24,708 nt of DNA from Bacteroidales bacterium. Lineage in GTDB: Bacteria > Bacteroidota > Bacteroidia > Bacteroidales > Muribaculaceae. The DNA lies in NCBI GenBank assembly GCA_019416285.1, contig DXXM01000043.1, positions 1 through 24,708 on the forward strand, given 5' to 3'. Made by a program: the position numbers and the translations under genes. Below are positions 15,232-22,814 of the stretch, one piece after another (position 1 is the first letter of the stretch; every line of letters begins with the position of its first letter). Below the pieces are notes generated by a model that saw only the letters and a list, made by a program, of their open reading frames with translations, ran no database searches and was not told the origin of the DNA.

Positions 15232-15630
15232 TTATGCCACTCCGACCAGTTCGATGTCAAATACAAGGGTCGATCCTCCCGGGATGCCCGGCTGATTCAT
15301 GCGTCCGTAGGCTTTTTCCGCGGGGATGTAGACCTCCCATCTGTCGCCCGGACGCATCTGCTGGAGAGCGATGATCCAGCCGGGGATGAGTTCACGAAGG
15401 CGGAAAGCGGGTGCGACTCCGCCGCGGCTGCTGTCGAATATCTTGCCGTTGATGGTCTTGCCGACGTAGTGAACGGTGACCACGCTCCCGCGGTTGGGTG
15501 TGGGGCCAGAGGCGGGACCTGACTTTATGATGCGGTAGCACACACCTCCGTCGAGCATCTTCACTCCCGGCTCCTGAGCCTTTTCAGCGAGCCATTCGCG
15601 GTTTTTGATTATATATTCCTGCTTAGCCAT
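15232..15630 (-). CDS. FKBP-type peptidyl-prolyl isomerase
   Basis: The ATG at 15630 (MAKQEYIIKN) gives a 132-residue cytoplasmic protein; a longer frame to 15756 crosses the promoter and the divergent gene's start and is rejected. A short N-terminal helix (about 1-35) precedes one FKBP domain: VVTVHYVGKTINGKIFDSS, FRLRELIPGWIIALQQM, YIPAEKAYG and IPGGSTLVFDIELV, with the usual aromatic and FD residues of the proline-binding pocket. It catalyses cis-trans isomerisation of prolyl bonds in folding proteins. It is the first gene of the minus-strand run and is divergent from the acetyltransferase gene with a 103-bp shared promoter region. Confidence 0.92.
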   Translation of the reverse strand: MAKQEYIIKNREWLAEKAQEPGVKMLDGGVCYRIIKSGPASGPTPNRGSVVTVHYVGKTINGKIFDSSRGGVAPAFRLRELIPGWIIALQQMRPGDRWEVYIPAEKAYGRMNQPGIPGGSTLVFDIELVGVA

Positions 15631-15654
15631 TGGTTGTGATTGGAAAACCGGATG

Positions 15655-15662
15655 CAAAAATA
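15655..15662 (-). promoter_or_regulatory. Promoter -7 box of the FKBP gene
   Basis: The minus strand reads TATTTTTG, matching TAnnTTTG, 24 nt before the start codon at 15630. Confidence 0.45.
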
Positions 15663-15684
15663 CGAAAAATCTGCATATTTTTAT

Positions 15685-15692
15685 TACTTTTG
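15685..15692 (+). promoter_or_regulatory. Promoter -7 box of the acetyltransferase gene
   Basis: TACTTTTG matches TAnnTTTG, 41 nt before the ATG at 15734 and back to back with the FKBP box. Confidence 0.45.
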
Positions 15693-15733
15693 TCTGATGG
15701 ATTGACGGCCAAAGCGTTAAAAAGACAGAAAAT

Positions 15734-16306
15734 ATGGAAAATATTACAGAAAACATGCTCAGGATGCGTTCAGGCGAGTGGACCTACGGTTTTGCACCGG
15801 AGTTTGGGGCCGGTCTTGCGGCATGTGAGGAAATGTGTTTCGAGTTCAATTCGCTCCCTCCCTCGCGCAAGGAGGAGAGGCGAAGACTCATCCGCTCTCT
15901 CTTTGGAGCTGTGGGGGAGAGATTCACCATCAATCCTCCCTTTCACTGCGATTTCGGTTTCAATATCCGTGTCGGGGAGAATTTCATCGGCAATTTCAAC
16001 CTCACGATTCTCGATGAGGCCGAAGTGACGATAGGCGACAACGTGTTCATCGGGCCCAATGTCAGCCTCTGCACCGTCATTCACTATCTCAACCCCGAGG
16101 AGCGCAACCGCGGCATAATGCGGGCGCTACCCATCACGATAGCCGACAATGTGTGGATAGCGAGCAACGTCGTGGTGCTTCCGGGTGTGACAATCGGAGA
16201 GGGAGCGGTAATCGGAGCGGGCAGTGTGGTCACAAAGGATGTGGCGCCATTCACTCTCGCTGCCGGTAATCCCTGTCGCCCCATCCGCCCGATAGACAGG
16301 AAATGA
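15734..16306 (+). CDS. Maltose/galactoside O-acetyltransferase-like hexapeptide enzyme
   Basis: The 190-residue protein matches sugar O-acetyltransferases of the Maa/LacA type, which move acetyl from acetyl-CoA to a sugar hydroxyl. An N-terminal helical part with MRSGEWTY is followed by NPPFHCDFGFNIRVGENFIGN (start at about residue 67), a left-handed beta-helix of hexapeptide repeats (VTIGDNVFIGPNV, ITIADNVWIASNVVVLPGVTIGEGAVIGAGSVV) and the end AAGNPCRPIRPI. The catalytic histidine is H117 in CTVIHYLNPEER. Length and order are normal for the family. Cytoplasmic, probably trimeric. The physiological acceptor in this organism is unknown. It is a single-gene unit with its own promoter and a likely terminator. 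Confidence 0.93.
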   Translation: MENITENMLRMRSGEWTYGFAPEFGAGLAACEEMCFEFNSLPPSRKEERRRLIRSLFGAVGERFTINPPFHCDFGFNIRVGENFIGNFNLTILDEAEVTIGDNVFIGPNVSLCTVIHYLNPEERNRGIMRALPITIADNVWIASNVVVLPGVTIGEGAVIGAGSVVTKDVAPFTLAAGNPCRPIRPIDRK

Positions 16307-16335
16307 ATTCCCCTCGCGGAATTGTCATGGCACAG

Positions 16336-16376
16336 TTCCTATGTTTGCAATGAAAAGCAGGCATAGGAATTTTTTT
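16336..16376 (+). terminator. Likely terminator of the acetyltransferase gene
   Basis: TTCCTATG pairs with CATAGGAA (8 bp, 18-nt loop), immediately followed by seven T. It lies 29 nt after the stop codon. The stem is AT-rich, so strength is uncertain. Confidence 0.5.
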
Positions 16377-16662
16377 ACCCCAAAAAGGCATAATTATAGA
16401 ATAAACAAAAGGAAGATAATATTTTTCATCCAACTGTAGGGCCATCGCATGCGGTGGCCTCATTCAGTCGAGGCCGTCCTGAAAATACTTTTTATAGATG
16501 GAATTTGGGATAGAGGAGAATAGGATGGCCCCATGAAAATGGGCCACCGCATGCGATGGCCCTACAGTTGACTAATAAAAATCTTGTGTCTCTTGTGTTC
16601 TCCTGTTCTCTTGTGCCAAAAAATTCTAACACAAAAGGAATGTCAGGCATAGAAATTTTTTT
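16358..16662. repeat. BIME-like element: 29-bp inverted repeats inside short direct repeats
   Basis: This gap of about 410 bp holds no gene. Two copies of a 29-bp sequence lie in perfect inversion at 16431-16459 and 16542-16570; each starts (from outside) CAACTGTAGGGCC and contains the near-palindrome ATCGCATGCGGT. They enclose an 82-bp spacer. Outside them a 19-nt direct repeat occurs, CAGGCATAGGAATTTTTTT at 16358-16376 and CAGGCATAGAAATTTTTTT at 16644-16662. The layout resembles a bacterial interspersed mosaic element (two REP units head to head). It may also block transcription between the acetyltransferase and the convergent antiporter gene. Confidence 0.8.
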
Positions 16663-16719
16663 GCCAAAAAGGAAGGCACAATTCCGGCAAATTCCGGCCG
16701 GAGCAATCTGATTCCTGGC

Positions 16720-18213
16720 TTATTCCCCGGATTTTTCCTCTTTGATTATGAGGAGGGTGTCGCCTGCCTGGAGATGGCGGGTGCCGTTGGGGACAATGTA
16801 GCGCGAGCCGCGGCGAATCATCATCACTAATGAGCCGGCCGGAAGCTGCATGTCGCGCAGCGTGTCACCATTGAGCAGATGCCGCTCGGTGAGGGTGAGA
16901 GTCTGAAGCGATGTCGGGAGTTCGTCGGCCAGTTCGACGCCGAAATCATCCTCCTCCTTCGCGTCTGTGTCGACGAGGCGCAGGCGCCGTGCCGCAGCGA
17001 TGACCGTGGTGCCCTGAATGAGCAGCGATATTATGGTGACGAAGAAAACGATGTTGAAAATCTGTCCCGCACCCTCAATCTGCGAGACAACGGGGTAGGT
17101 GGCGAAGATGATGGGGACGGCGCCGCGCAGTCCCACCCATGATATAAACAGCTTCGAGCGGGTCGAAATCCTGCGCAGAGGGGCCAGCGAGACAAACACG
17201 CTGAGCGGACGCCCCACAAGAATCATGAAAATGCCTATGAGCAGCGACACGGCCGCCACGCCCAGCATCTCGTGGGGATTGACAAGCAGACCGAGCATCA
17301 GAAAGACCACAATCTGCGCGAGCCAGGTCATGCCGTCGAGAAACTTGTTGATGCCGCGGTGGTTGGGGAGAGTGGCGTTGCCGAGCACAATTCCGCAGAT
17401 ATAGACCGCGAGGTAGCCGTTGCCTGCAAGCGCCGTGGTGACGGCGAAGGTGAAGAACACGCAGCCGATTATCAGTATCGAGAGCATCGATGTGGCCTGC
17501 GACGCATCCTCCTTGGCCCCGGCTTTGTTACCGATGCGGCGGTAGGCGCTGATGAGCCACAGCGTCACTTTTCCCATCAGGAAACCTCCGGCGGCGCCCA
17601 CTCCGAACTGCAGCAGAAGCTCGACCGCGATACTTCCGGCCGAGAGTCCTCCGCCTATAGTGATGGCTTCTATGAGGATTATGGTGAGCATATAGGCCAT
17701 CGGGTCATTCGAACCGCTCTCAAGTTCGAGCATAGGACGCAGATGGTTGCGCAGGGCCACTTTCTGACTGCCGAGTATTCCGAACACCGAGGCCGAGTCG
17801 GTCGACGACATCGTGGCCGCGAGCAGCAGCGAGGGCAGAAACGCAAAATGGATGTTGGTCCAGCTCATGCCCGAGAGCCACCAGATGAACAGGCCCGTGA
17901 TGAGCGCCGTCAGCAGCACCCCGACTGTTGAGAGTATGAGGCCGGGAAGAATCACCGGGCGTATGGCCGAGAGCTTCGTTCCCATTCCGCCTGAAAAGAG
18001 TATGATGCAGAGGGCAATCATGCCGATGAACTGGGCAGTGTGCATGTCGCTGAACTGTATGCCGATGCCGTCGGTACCGAAAATCATGCCGACGAGGAGG
18101 AAGATGAGAAGCAGCGGCAGTCCGAAGCGGTAGCTTGACTTGCCGATGAGCACTCCGGCTATAAGCAGGACTGAGCCGAACAGTATGATGTTTTCAGACG
18201 TGAGAAATCCCAT
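16720..18213 (-). CDS. Potassium/proton antiporter, CPA1 NhaP2/CvrA type
   Basis: The 497-residue protein has about 12-13 membrane segments followed by a cytoplasmic C-terminal RCK_C/TrkA_C domain (about residues 425-495, with LQAGDTLLII). The transport core shows SSTDSASVFG (136-145) and ESGSNDPMAY (165-174), the latter holding the N-D pair of CPA1 cation/proton exchangers. The combination of Na+/H+ exchanger core and RCK_C domain is typical of NhaP2/CvrA proteins that export K+ (or Na+) in exchange for protons and help control cell volume and pH. Ion specificity cannot be read from the sequence. It starts 5 bp after an unknown 179-aa gene, so both are probably on one transcript. Confidence 0.92.
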   Translation of the reverse strand: MGFLTSENIILFGSVLLIAGVLIGKSSYRFGLPLLLIFLLVGMIFGTDGIGIQFSDMHTAQFIGMIALCIILFSGGMGTKLSAIRPVILPGLILSTVGVLLTALITGLFIWWLSGMSWTNIHFAFLPSLLLAATMSSTDSASVFGILGSQKVALRNHLRPMLELESGSNDPMAYMLTIILIEAITIGGGLSAGSIAVELLLQFGVGAAGGFLMGKVTLWLISAYRRIGNKAGAKEDASQATSMLSILIIGCVFFTFAVTTALAGNGYLAVYICGIVLGNATLPNHRGINKFLDGMTWLAQIVVFLMLGLLVNPHEMLGVAAVSLLIGIFMILVGRPLSVFVSLAPLRRISTRSKLFISWVGLRGAVPIIFATYPVVSQIEGAGQIFNIVFFVTIISLLIQGTTVIAAARRLRLVDTDAKEEDDFGVELADELPTSLQTLTLTERHLLNGDTLRDMQLPAGSLVMMIRRGSRYIVPNGTRHLQAGDTLLIIKEEKSGE

Positions 18214-18218
18214 TGTGT

Positions 18219-18758
18219 TTATTGTGTGAATGAATGTGGTGAGCTATTGTGCAAAGTTACAGTTTTTTGTCGGCCGGTGCAAATGGCCGGAGACGCTTCG
18301 CCCCCTTTGGGATGCAGGTCCGGTGCCGACGCGCTCCCGGCAACCTCCGTGACGGTGCTTGCCGGTTCTGCGGATTCCCGGCAGGAGTTACCGGCAGCCT
18401 CCCCGTCCTCCTTAGCCTCCGCTGCAGCGGCTTCCTCCAGTGCGGTTTTCTCGGCCTCTTTACGGGCACGACGCTCCGCGGCGCGGCGGCGTGCCTCGTC
18501 AGAACGTTTCTTCGCATCTTCGATGTCTATGCGTATGGCGTAGAACATCACGAAAAAAGCTTCGCCGAAATCGTGTCTGTTCGGACGGCAGGTGCGGTCA
18601 TTGATGTAGGCGTCGATGTAGCTCGTGAGATATGACTCCCAGCTCGACAACCAACCCACATCACGGAGCAGCTGTTTGGCCTTGGCGATTATTTTTTCGT
18701 AGGCTTTTTTGGAAAGGGGCTTGTTCCATTTCGGCGCGGATGATTTTGTAGTTTTCAT
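18219..18758 (-). CDS. Unknown 179-aa protein coupled to the antiporter gene
   Basis: The first ~85 residues look like a folded helical domain (SKKAYEKIIAKAKQLLRDVG, WESYLTSYIDAYINDRTCRP, FGEAFFVMFYAIRIDI). It is followed by a highly charged, probably continuous helix (about 82-117, RSDEARRRAAERRARKEAEK then Ala/Glu) and a disordered Ser/Pro/Gly/Ala tail to the end. There is no signal peptide or membrane segment. I do not recognise a named family. Only 5 bp separate it from the antiporter start, which suggests a functional link, for instance a cytoplasmic accessory subunit, but this is inference from position alone. A plus-strand frame over the same DNA is a compositional shadow. Confidence 0.7.
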   Translation of the reverse strand: MKTTKSSAPKWNKPLSKKAYEKIIAKAKQLLRDVGWLSSWESYLTSYIDAYINDRTCRPNRHDFGEAFFVMFYAIRIDIEDAKKRSDEARRRAAERRARKEAEKTALEEAAAAEAKEDGEAAGNSCRESAEPASTVTEVAGSASAPDLHPKGGEASPAICTGRQKTVTLHNSSPHSFTQ

Positions 18759-18775
18759 GTATCTTCGGTTTTGTT

Positions 18776-19097
18776 AGAGGGTGTTTAATAACAATAGTTA
18801 AAATCTGAGCGAAAGTTTTGAGATGGATATGGCTCTGAATTGAAGGAGCATAGCGCGCTATGTGACTGAAATGAAGAGCCATAGACGCTCAAAACTTTCG
18901 GAGGCGACGGTATTGTCTTTTCTTCTGTATGCTGTTTTATGAATAAAAATTTTTAAGTTACCCAGGCCTTGGTGTCTCTTTTGCTAAATTGTTGAAGCTC
19001 GTCAGTTGCATAGCGCGCTATGCTTCTTCCTCGCTTACAACAATTTATCTAAAAGATACACCACTCAGATTTTAACTCTTGTTATTAAATACCCTCT
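18776..19097. repeat. MITE-like element: inverted 34-bp termini around two large hairpins
   Basis: The gap between the unknown gene and the glyoxalase gene (about 430 bp) has no gene but is highly structured. The 34-bp ends at 18776-18809 and 19064-19097 are inverted copies with 2 mismatches. Inside lie two long hairpins: 18810-18900 (outer arms CGAAAGTTTTGAG/CTCAAAACTTTCG, inner ATGGCTCT/AGAGCCAT) and 18971-19062 (outer arms starting GGTGTCTCTTTTG and ending GATACACC). Both hairpins are centred on the same 14-bp palindrome CATAGCGCGCTATG (18849-18862 and 19009-19022). No target-site duplication is obvious. No transposase is present, so it would be non-autonomous. Confidence 0.85.
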
Positions 19098-19190
19098 TAT
19101 TTATTGCAAAGATACAAGGCCGTCCGCGCCGGAATGGTGCGATAATGCAAAAGCGGGAGACTTTTTAAACAGTCTCTTAACTCCCAGCCT

Positions 19191-19574
19191 TTATTTTGCC
19201 GGGAGGATTTCAATCCAGTAACCGTCGGGGTCCTCGATGAAATAGATGCCCATGTCGTGGTTCTCGTAGCAGATTATGCCGAGTTCGCGGTGGTAGCGGC
19301 GGATGGCGTCGTAGTCCTGTCCGGGAGCGAGGCGCAGAGCCAGATGGGTTTCGTTTTCGCCGAGGTCGTAGGGCTGCGGATGGTCGCGCAGACAGGTTAT
19401 TTCAAGTCTGAAGGGCGACACTCCGTCGGTCAGGTAAGTAATTGTGAACGAGCCGTCGGCGGCGACGATGTGGCTCTCCTCCCTGAGCCCGAGGGCGCGG
19501 GCGTAGAAGTCTATACTGCGGTCGCGGTCGGCGACGTTGATGTTGTAGTGGTCAAAATGAATCTTGAAGTCCAT
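19191..19574 (-). CDS. Glyoxalase I-like VOC-family metalloenzyme
   Basis: From the ATG at 19574 (MDFKIHFDHY) the protein has 127 residues, the normal length for bacterial glyoxalase I; the frame extends to 19748 but the added residues are not family-like. Two beta-alpha-beta-beta-beta modules are visible. The four expected metal ligands are present: H9 (FDHYNI), E58 (FRLEIT), H77 (ETHLAL) and E122 (YWIEIL). Related enzymes convert the hemithioacetal of methylglyoxal and a thiol to a lactoyl thioester. Bacteroidales usually lack glutathione, so the natural thiol or even the substrate may differ. The gene is divergent from the nitroreductase gene. Confidence 0.88.
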   Translation of the reverse strand: MDFKIHFDHYNINVADRDRSIDFYARALGLREESHIVAADGSFTITYLTDGVSPFRLEITCLRDHPQPYDLGENETHLALRLAPGQDYDAIRRYHRELGIICYENHDMGIYFIEDPDGYWIEILPAK

Positions 19575-19777
19575 GTCAGTATGTAATAGGGTATTTACAG
19601 TCTTCAATTGAAACACCGCAGACGTGCGATAGGTTCTGAAAAAATGCACAAAAAATTTCATTACCCGTGAACAAAAGCGTGGGGCGGGTGTTTTATATAT
19701 AAATTTAGTGCCGTTGTTAACCTGCGGCACCCATTCATCCCGACTCAATAATACACCATATCAATTATACTTCCACA

Positions 19778-20530
19778 ATGAAAAGCGTAAAGGACAGTTT
19801 GCTCGACCGACGGAGCGTCCGTCGTTACGAGCGCGAGGCCATCACGGAGGAGCAGATGGAGTTGATTTACGAAGCCATCCGCAACACCCCGACAAGCTAC
19901 AACGGCCAGCAGTTTTCGGTAATCGATGTGACCGACCAGGCCCTCAAGGAGCAGATTTATACACTGACGGGTCAGAAGCAGATCAAGACGTGCAGCCATT
20001 TTCTGCTTTTCCTGGCCGACTATAACAAAATTTCCCTTATCAGCGAGGCCCGCAATCTTGACATGCCGGAGTTCTCGCACACTGCCGACGGCCTGATTGT
20101 GGGAGTGGTCGACGCCACTCTTGCCATGATTAGTGCCGTCACGATGGCCGAATCGCTCGGCCTCGGCACCTGTCCCATCGGCTATGCGCGCACTGTGGCT
20201 CCAGAGGCGCTTTCGTCGCTGATGAAACTCCCGAAGCGCACTTTCATAGTCTGCGGATTGGCCATCGGTGTGCCCCGCGAGCGTCCCGATTTGAAACCAA
20301 AGCAGCCTGAAAGCCTCGTGGTGTTCAGCAACCAATACCGGCAGGACAGCGAGGCCATGACGGAGGAACTGGAGGCCTATGACCGCAACGTGGCCGAATA
20401 CAACCGGACCCGTGAAGGCTCCAAGACCGACAACGACTGGGCCTCACACATAGTCGGCTACTACCGCGAGGCGATGAACTACCGCATGCTCCGCGCCCTC
20501 CAGCGCCGCGGCTTCGACATCACCTGCTGA
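19778..20530 (+). CDS. NfsA-type FMN-dependent nitroreductase
   Basis: The 250-residue protein is a nitroreductase-fold flavoprotein: RRSVRRYE (residues 11-18) binds FMN phosphate, TPTSYNGQQF (37-46) and GLGTCPIGYAR (150-160 region) line the cofactor site, and a C-terminal extension from about residue 180 with YNRTREGSKTDNDW resembles the NfsA/FRP class rather than the shorter NfsB class. It reduces quinones, nitro compounds or flavins with NAD(P)H in the cytoplasm; the physiological substrate is not evident. The upstream region carries TATAAATTTAG, close to but not matching the -7 box, and a small hairpin GTGCCG/CGGCAC (19708-19730). Confidence 0.9.
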   Translation: MKSVKDSLLDRRSVRRYEREAITEEQMELIYEAIRNTPTSYNGQQFSVIDVTDQALKEQIYTLTGQKQIKTCSHFLLFLADYNKISLISEARNLDMPEFSHTADGLIVGVVDATLAMISAVTMAESLGLGTCPIGYARTVAPEALSSLMKLPKRTFIVCGLAIGVPRERPDLKPKQPESLVVFSNQYRQDSEAMTEELEAYDRNVAEYNRTREGSKTDNDWASHIVGYYREAMNYRMLRALQRRGFDITC

Positions 20531-20578
20531 CCTGTTGAATCATCCCACGTCATTCGCCATCGCCAGTCGCCATCCGCC

Positions 20579-20671
20579 CTGTAGGGACGCGATATATCGC
20601 GTCCTCATCACGCGTCCCCACCTCCCGTCCTCATCATTGGCCACACCTCGCGTCCTCATCACGCGTCCCCA
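20579..20671. repeat. REP-like palindrome and 24-bp direct repeats between convergent genes
   Basis: After the nitroreductase stop, CTGTAGGG (20579-20586) leads into the perfect 20-bp palindrome GGACGCGATATATCGCGTCC (20585-20604). A 24-bp stretch starting TCGCGTCCTCATCACGCG is then repeated exactly at 20597-20620 and 20648-20671. The CTGTAGGG head is shared with the inverted repeats at 16431-16570, so the two sites belong to one repeat family. The palindrome may serve as terminator for the two converging genes. Confidence 0.75.
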
Positions 20672-20687
20672 TCATTGATAATCCCCA

Positions 20688-22013
20688 TCATGCACCCTCG
20701 AGAAGAGAAATCTTCGCGCGGGTGTTTTTTATTTTCTCCGGCATGAGAGCCTTGACGAGACGGCGCCCCTCGCTGCGGGGCACAGCCACGAGTGCCGAGT
20801 GGTCGCGCAGCGCTATGCGTCCTATCTGACCCGCTTCCAGTCCGCCCTTGGCGATGAGGAAGCCCACGATGTCGCCGCGCGAGATTTTTTCCTTCTTGCC
20901 GACGTTAAAATAAAGTGTGGCGACAGAAGATGTGATGGGCCTCTCAGACTTTCCCTGAGGCACATAGTCGCGGTCCCATTCGATATATTCGGGTATGCTC
21001 TCGTCGTCGGTGGTGATGACGTAGACCTCACCCTCCGCATCCTGGCGGGCGGTGCGGCCGTTGCGGTGTGTCCATGCTTCGGCAGAAGGGGGAAGATGGT
21101 AGTGGACCACGGCCGAAAGTTCGGCTATGTCAAGTCCGCGCGAGCCGAGATCGGTCGATACGAGGATAGGTGTGGTACCGTTGTTGAGGAGCTCCACGGC
21201 GTTTTCGCGGTCATGCTGCTCAAGGCCGCCGTGATAGAGCCCGGCTGGAAGTCCGGCTTTGCGCAGGGCGGCGTGGATGCGTTCCACGCTCTCGCGGTGG
21301 TTGGCGAACACTATGACGCGTCCGTCGGGGAGCGAGCGCAGCAGGTCGATGAGAGTGTCGAGCTTGTCGCGGACAGGGGAGGGGACATGCACTATTTGCA
21401 TCTGCCTGCGCGGTAAGGTTGATTCGCTGAAATCAATCAGCTCCGTGCGCTTCGATACGGGGAGATAGGAGGGAAGTTCGGCCAATACGGTGGCCGAGGT
21501 GAGGATTATCAGCGATACCGACGTCAGTTTGCGGCACACGCGTTTCATCTCGTCCGCGAAACCGAGTTCGAGAGCCTTGTCATACTCGTCGAGCACGAGG
21601 GTGCGCACTCCCGAGAGGTCGAGCTGCCCGCGCCTGAGGTGGTCGAGCAGTCGGCCCGGGGTGGCCACGATGATGTCGGGTGTTACCGCGAGCGAATTGA
21701 CCTCTTCCTGCATCGGATGGCCGCCGTAGAAAGCCACGGTCTTGAGGCCGGTGGCTATCGGGCGTATCACCTCGAAAATCTGAAGCACAAGTTCGCGCGA
21801 TGGAGCCATCACGACGGCTCTGACACGTCCGTCGGCCGGCCCGAGGCTCTTGAGCAGGGGTATGGCGAAAGCCAGGGTCTTTCCCGAACCTGTCGGCGAA
21901 ATTAGTGTGAATGTCCCGGAGCCCGGGAACTGTGCCATGCGTTGCTGCATGGGGTTGAGTTCGGTGATTGCGAGCCGAGAGGCTATGTTGGCGCGTATTT
22001 CTTTCTCTTTCAT
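20688..22013 (-). CDS. DEAD-box RNA helicase with a DbpA-type RNA-binding domain
   Basis: The 441-residue protein has both RecA-like domains of the DEAD-box family: Q motif near LNPMQQ (19-24), SPTGSGKT (39-46), PSRELVLQ (71-78), TPGRLLD (118-124), LTSAT (171-175), STDLGSRGLDIAE (286-298) and HRNGRTAR (316-323). Motif II reads DEYD (142-145) instead of DEAD; this keeps both acidic residues needed for ATP hydrolysis. The last ~75 residues (TLYFNVGKKEKISRGDIVGF onward) resemble the DbpA RNA-binding domain that targets 23S rRNA, so a ribosome-assembly role is likely. Its start overlaps the stop of the glucosaminidase gene by 4 bp (ATGA), so the two are coupled. Confidence 0.92.
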   Translation of the reverse strand: MKEKEIRANIASRLAITELNPMQQRMAQFPGSGTFTLISPTGSGKTLAFAIPLLKSLGPADGRVRAVVMAPSRELVLQIFEVIRPIATGLKTVAFYGGHPMQEEVNSLAVTPDIIVATPGRLLDHLRRGQLDLSGVRTLVLDEYDKALELGFADEMKRVCRKLTSVSLIILTSATVLAELPSYLPVSKRTELIDFSESTLPRRQMQIVHVPSPVRDKLDTLIDLLRSLPDGRVIVFANHRESVERIHAALRKAGLPAGLYHGGLEQHDRENAVELLNNGTTPILVSTDLGSRGLDIAELSAVVHYHLPPSAEAWTHRNGRTARQDAEGEVYVITTDDESIPEYIEWDRDYVPQGKSERPITSSVATLYFNVGKKEKISRGDIVGFLIAKGGLEAGQIGRIALRDHSALVAVPRSEGRRLVKALMPEKIKNTRAKISLLEGA

Positions 22014-22690
22014 TCGAATAGCTGATTGTTGGCGACCTCTACATCCGGCTTTACATCATGCTGGAAATCAAGGTCGTCGGAACCTGGATTGTCGAAAAGC
22101 TCGTCGGGAATCTCGACTTCGATATAATTAACTTTTTTGCCTGATTTCGCGTGGGAGTGGAGCCCGTCGTAGATTTTGAGTATGTTCTTGCCGTAGCGCG
22201 GATTCATGGCCCAGCGTCCGGCGAGTTTCTCCCATGTCTTGGCACATCCGCGGTTGACGAAGTTGAACCGCGGGTCCACAATCTTCTCTCCGTCAGGGAG
22301 CTGCTTGGCGCAGGCGTAGGCGTAGAGATGCTGTATCATCGCCGTCACACCCTCCTCGACGTTTGAGAAGGAGCATCCCTTGTCGCCGCGCTTCTTAACT
22401 CCTAAGCCGCAGTAGTTGTGTGATTTGGCTTTCACGGCAGTGCCGTTGTCGAAACGGAACCAACCGGTCTCGATGATAGCCTGGCAGAGAGCTATGTCGC
22501 CGCGGATTCCGTAGCGCTCGCCAACACGGTAGAAGGCTTCGGCGATTTTACGGTCGAAATTCGGGTTGTGGCGGCTCACATAGGCGTACATGTGGTCTAC
22601 CTCTACCTCGGCTTTCCCGAAAATAGGGGTCTTGGCGTATGTCAGTGTCGGGAGGAGCAGGAGTAATAACGGAATAGCGAAACGGAGCAT
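22010..22690 (-). CDS. Exported GH73-type glucosaminidase domain protein
   Basis: The 226-residue protein begins with a signal peptide (residues 1-19, LLLLLLPTLTYA) and carries one mannosyl-glycoprotein endo-beta-N-acetylglucosaminidase-like domain (about 35-180). Recognisable parts are GIRGDIALCQAIIETGWFRF with likely catalytic E74, HNYCGLGVKK, the VEEGVTAMIQHLYAYA helix, and WAMNPRYGKNILKIYD. Such enzymes cut the glycan strands of peptidoglycan in the periplasm during growth or division. The acidic tail (from residue ~190, VEIPDELFDNPGSDDLD) is probably disordered. It is translationally coupled to the DEAD-box helicase gene, a combination I see as an operon habit rather than a pathway. Confidence 0.85.
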   Translation of the reverse strand: MLRFAIPLLLLLLPTLTYAKTPIFGKAEVEVDHMYAYVSRHNPNFDRKIAEAFYRVGERYGIRGDIALCQAIIETGWFRFDNGTAVKAKSHNYCGLGVKKRGDKGCSFSNVEEGVTAMIQHLYAYACAKQLPDGEKIVDPRFNFVNRGCAKTWEKLAGRWAMNPRYGKNILKIYDGLHSHAKSGKKVNYIEVEIPDELFDNPGSDDLDFQHDVKPDVEVANNQLFE

Positions 22691-22719
22691 GGGATAGTAG
22701 TGGCTGACGGACGGAATTC

Positions 22720-22756
22720 TCTGAGAGAGTATTTAACTCTTGTGATTAAATAACCT
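22720..22756. repeat. Solo copy of the 18.8-kb element terminus
   Basis: Bases 22732-22756 (TTTAACTCTTGTGATTAAAT...) match the right terminus of the element at 18776-19097 (19071-19095) at nearly every position, and the AAATAAAT context continues the likeness. It lies just upstream of the glucosaminidase gene, so it may influence that promoter or be a remnant of an excised copy. Confidence 0.55.
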
Positions 22757-22814
22757 ATAAATAAATCAGGCGCAAGTTAGTAAAAATCTGCCGAATGTGG
22801 AAGAGTCCGGGGTA

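Noticed and set aside
15631..15756. Signal-anchor extension of the FKBP protein
   Set aside because: The hydrophobic extension crosses the promoter boxes and the divergent acetyltransferase start; MAKQEYI fits a cytoplasmic FKBP.
17272..17931. 219-residue plus-strand frame within the antiporter region
   Set aside because: It is antisense to a clear membrane transporter and has shadow-like composition (many His, Arg, Glu).
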